Source: an uncultured Methylococcaceae bacterium (GTDB taxonomy: Bacteria; Pseudomonadota; Gammaproteobacteria; Methylococcales; Methylomonadaceae). Taken from it: a stretch of DNA of 16,657 bases. How positions within the stretch are numbered: the first letter of the stretch is position 1; every line of letters begins with the position of its first letter. Positions 15,264 to 16,657 of the stretch are shown here, piece by piece. The stretch spans positions 1-16,657 of the forward strand of contig CAIMDR010000213.1 of the NCBI GenBank assembly GCA_903839795.1, read 5' to 3'. Below the pieces are notes generated by a model. It had not been told where the DNA came from and did no database searches. It saw only the letters and a program-made list of their open reading frames with translations. A program made the position numbers and the translations under genes.

Positions 15264-16396
15264 AACGTAGAATATTGCTTGGATTGACCGGAAGTGTAGC
15301 ATCGGTTTTGTATGTTAAACTCATCAAAGAGTTATCGAAAGTTGGCACGGTGGATGTCATTTTGACTGATAAGGCGAAATGTTTTATCGATATAGTAGAA
15401 CTTAGGAATGCCTTGTTAAATCAACCAGTCGGTGTCGGGGAGATTTATACAGATGATAGTGAATGGGAATGGGGTAATCCTACTCGATCCCCGGTACAGC
15501 ATTGTTATGTTAATCGAACAAAATGGCAAAAGGATGACCAAGTTCTACATATCATACTTCGGGATCAATCAGCGGCCTTGGTAATTGCACCTTGCTCGGC
15601 AAATACGCTTGCGAAAATATCTAATGGGATATCGGATAATCTTATAACATCTATTGCCAGAGCATGGGATTTAAATCGCCCATTCATCATCGCCCCGTCG
15701 ATGAATACCCACATGTGGGAACATCCTCTTACACAAGAACACCTTGCTCGGTTTCGTTCTTTCTCAAAAAATAATATATTTGTATCACCACAGGCAAAAA
15801 TGTTGGCATGTAATACCGAAGGTATGGGCGCATTAGCAAATATTGATACTATCCAAGAATGTTTGGAACATGCATTGACATGGAAGTTTCCCTTGGAGGT
15901 TTGTAGTGGAATTCCCGCAAATGGACATCCAGGCGCATTTTTAAATGCTCGGAAAAATTATACTCATGCCGGAGTAGATCTATATTGTAAAGATGGGGCA
16001 TTAGTAACTGCGGTGGAAGATGGAAAAATTATTGGAAAAGAACAGTTTACTGGAGGTACTGCTTCGTCGTGGTGGGAAGATACTTGGTGTATATTAGTTG
16101 AGGGTGCCTCTGGAGTCATTTGTTATGGTGAAATCAATGATTATACTGGAGATATTATTGGGCGGAATGTAAAGCGTGGGCAAGTTATTGGATATGTAAA
16201 ACGAGTCCTTAAAGAGGGTAAAGAAAGACCTGATATTGCAGGGCATAGTACCAGTATGCTTCATATAGAGATCCATAAACACGGCATTCAACGAGCATTT
16301 GAAGAAATGGGGGATCATAAAATAGACTGGAACGATTTAATTGACCCAACGTATTTCTTACTAAATTCCGAGGGCGCACCCGAAAGACGATTGTAA
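15260..16396 (+). CDS. Eukaryote-type PPC decarboxylase (CoaC/HAL3) fused to an M23/LytM-like domain
   Basis: A 378-residue fusion. Residues 1-208 form an HFCD flavoprotein like plant HAL3a or animal PPCDC. Landmarks are the FMN loop GLTGSVAS (8-15), the proposed catalytic His97 in VLHIILRD, PCSANTLAKISNGISDNLIT, RAWD, the substrate-binding Asn149 in APSMNTHMWEHPLT, and Cys184 in LACNTEGMGA. This predicts decarboxylation of phosphopantothenoylcysteine. Residues about 210-370 match an M23 (LytM) metallopeptidase: HAGVD gives metal ligands His236 and Asp240, and MLHIEI gives His335. The two catalytic histidines are replaced, by Glu291 in CYGEI (usual Y-x-H-L) and by Met333 in MLH (usual HLH). 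No signal peptide or membrane segment exists, so the M23-like part should be cytosolic, unusual for a cell-wall hydrolase. It is ATGA-coupled to the CoaB-like gene. Catalytic competence of the second domain is doubtful; substrate or ligand binding is an alternative. Confidence 0.85.
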   Translation: MKRRILLGLTGSVASVLYVKLIKELSKVGTVDVILTDKAKCFIDIVELRNALLNQPVGVGEIYTDDSEWEWGNPTRSPVQHCYVNRTKWQKDDQVLHIILRDQSAALVIAPCSANTLAKISNGISDNLITSIARAWDLNRPFIIAPSMNTHMWEHPLTQEHLARFRSFSKNNIFVSPQAKMLACNTEGMGALANIDTIQECLEHALTWKFPLEVCSGIPANGHPGAFLNARKNYTHAGVDLYCKDGALVTAVEDGKIIGKEQFTGGTASSWWEDTWCILVEGASGVICYGEINDYTGDIIGRNVKRGQVIGYVKRVLKEGKERPDIAGHSTSMLHIEIHKHGIQRAFEEMGDHKIDWNDLIDPTYFLLNSEGAPERRL

Positions 16397-16409
16397 ATGG
16401 TTTTTGCTC

Positions 16410-16540
16410 GTTCCCAAGCTCCAGCTTCACTGCAATTAAGTTAAGAAAAAATTCATTTAAAAACAATGCTTTTTAATCCTTTTATGATTTATGAGGGTGC
16501 TGATTTTATATAATTTCTGTTACGCGTAAACTTGGGAACC
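16410..16540. repeat. gttcccaa repeat pair right of the cassette
   Basis: The sequence gttcccaagctccag (16410-16424) is the exact reverse complement of 14129-14143. A further inverted copy of its first nine bases lies at 16531-16539 (cttgggaac). The AT-rich stretch between has no gene. The pair may delimit a small non-autonomous element. Confidence 0.5.
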
Positions 16541-16598
16541 ATATTGATCAATCTTATCCCAAAATTGCTGCCATCTTCCTTGGGTCTGAACGAGCCGC

Positions 16599-16649
16599 GT
16601 CGGGCAACAGCTTTATCGTTGCCCGACAATCATGCCGAAATTGTCGGGC
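16599..16649. repeat. Two overlapping perfect hairpins sharing an arm
   Basis: The arm gtcgggcaac (16599-16608) pairs perfectly with gttgcccgac (16618-16627). The overlapping segment gcccgacaat (16621-16630) pairs perfectly with attgtcgggc (16640-16649). The shared bases 16621-16627 can be in only one hairpin at a time. It is probably a dispersed palindromic repeat cut by the window end; no gene is seen next to it. Confidence 0.6.
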
Positions 16650-16657
16650 GCAAAGAG

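Noticed and set aside
15260..15890. The flavoprotein as a LanD/EpiD enzyme of a lanthipeptide pathway
   Set aside because: The PPCDC-specific motifs and the coupled CoaB-like gene favour the CoA pathway, and no precursor peptide or other lanthipeptide gene is visible.
14538..16396. The cassette as the ordinary housekeeping coaBC locus
   Set aside because: The gene order (ligase first), the separate ligase, the eukaryote-type decarboxylase and the extra M23-like domain all differ from proteobacterial CoaBC, and dut, its usual neighbour, is absent.

Overview
The window looks like a chromosomal segment of a gammaproteobacterium. The divergent lptD-surA / amgK-murU arrangement is typical of that class, and the moderate GC content, abundant short palindromic intergenic repeats and gene mix would suit a Methylococcales-type methanotroph. 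That finer placement is inference from style and no marker gene in the window proves it.

Layout. (1) 1-720: a small non-autonomous transposable element (30-195) with 22-bp terminal inverted repeats, lying against the decayed remains of a heme oxygenase gene (about 196-697; two frameshifts and two nonsense codons). (2) 722-4387: an intact, very large bacteriophytochrome with PAS-GAF-PHY photosensor, two more PAS domains, GGDEF and EAL, 24 bp downstream of the dead heme oxygenase. (3) 4388-4833: a gene-poor convergent gap with an inverted repeat and a possible short coding relic. (4) 4834-6354 (-): an aldehyde dehydrogenase of the AldB/ExaC type. (5) 6366-6660: stacked C/G-rich hairpin repeats, one of which now supplies the end of the next gene. 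(6) 6600-7723 (-): two genes, a retropepsin-like (RimK-associated) protease and a helicase-less protein made of the C-terminal part of a DeaD/DbpA-type RNA helicase. (7) 8007-12220 (-): lptD-surA, outer-membrane biogenesis, coupled by an ATGA overlap. (8) 12268-13979 (+): amgK-murU, peptidoglycan sugar recycling, also ATGA-coupled and divergent from lptD. (9) 13980-14537: 558 bp without a gene apart from a possible leader ORF, holding hairpin repeats and a candidate promoter. (10) 14538-16396 (+): a two-gene cassette, a stand-alone CoaB of streptococcal type and, overlapping by ATGA, a eukaryote-like phosphopantothenoylcysteine decarboxylase fused to an M23/LytM-like domain. (11) 16397-16657: more palindromic repeats.

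Functional themes. lptD, surA, amgK and murU form a cell-envelope block: LPS insertion, its periplasmic chaperone and cell-wall recycling. The phytochrome links red/far-red light to cyclic-di-GMP, but its local chromophore-producing enzyme is dead. The most unusual part is the cassette at 14538-16396. It encodes both catalytic steps that turn phosphopantothenate and cysteine into phosphopantetheine, but with proteins unlike the usual bacterial CoaBC fusion. The decarboxylase carries a metallopeptidase-like domain that keeps the three metal ligands but has lost both catalytic histidines. The flanking repeats and the long non-coding approach suggest an acquired unit.
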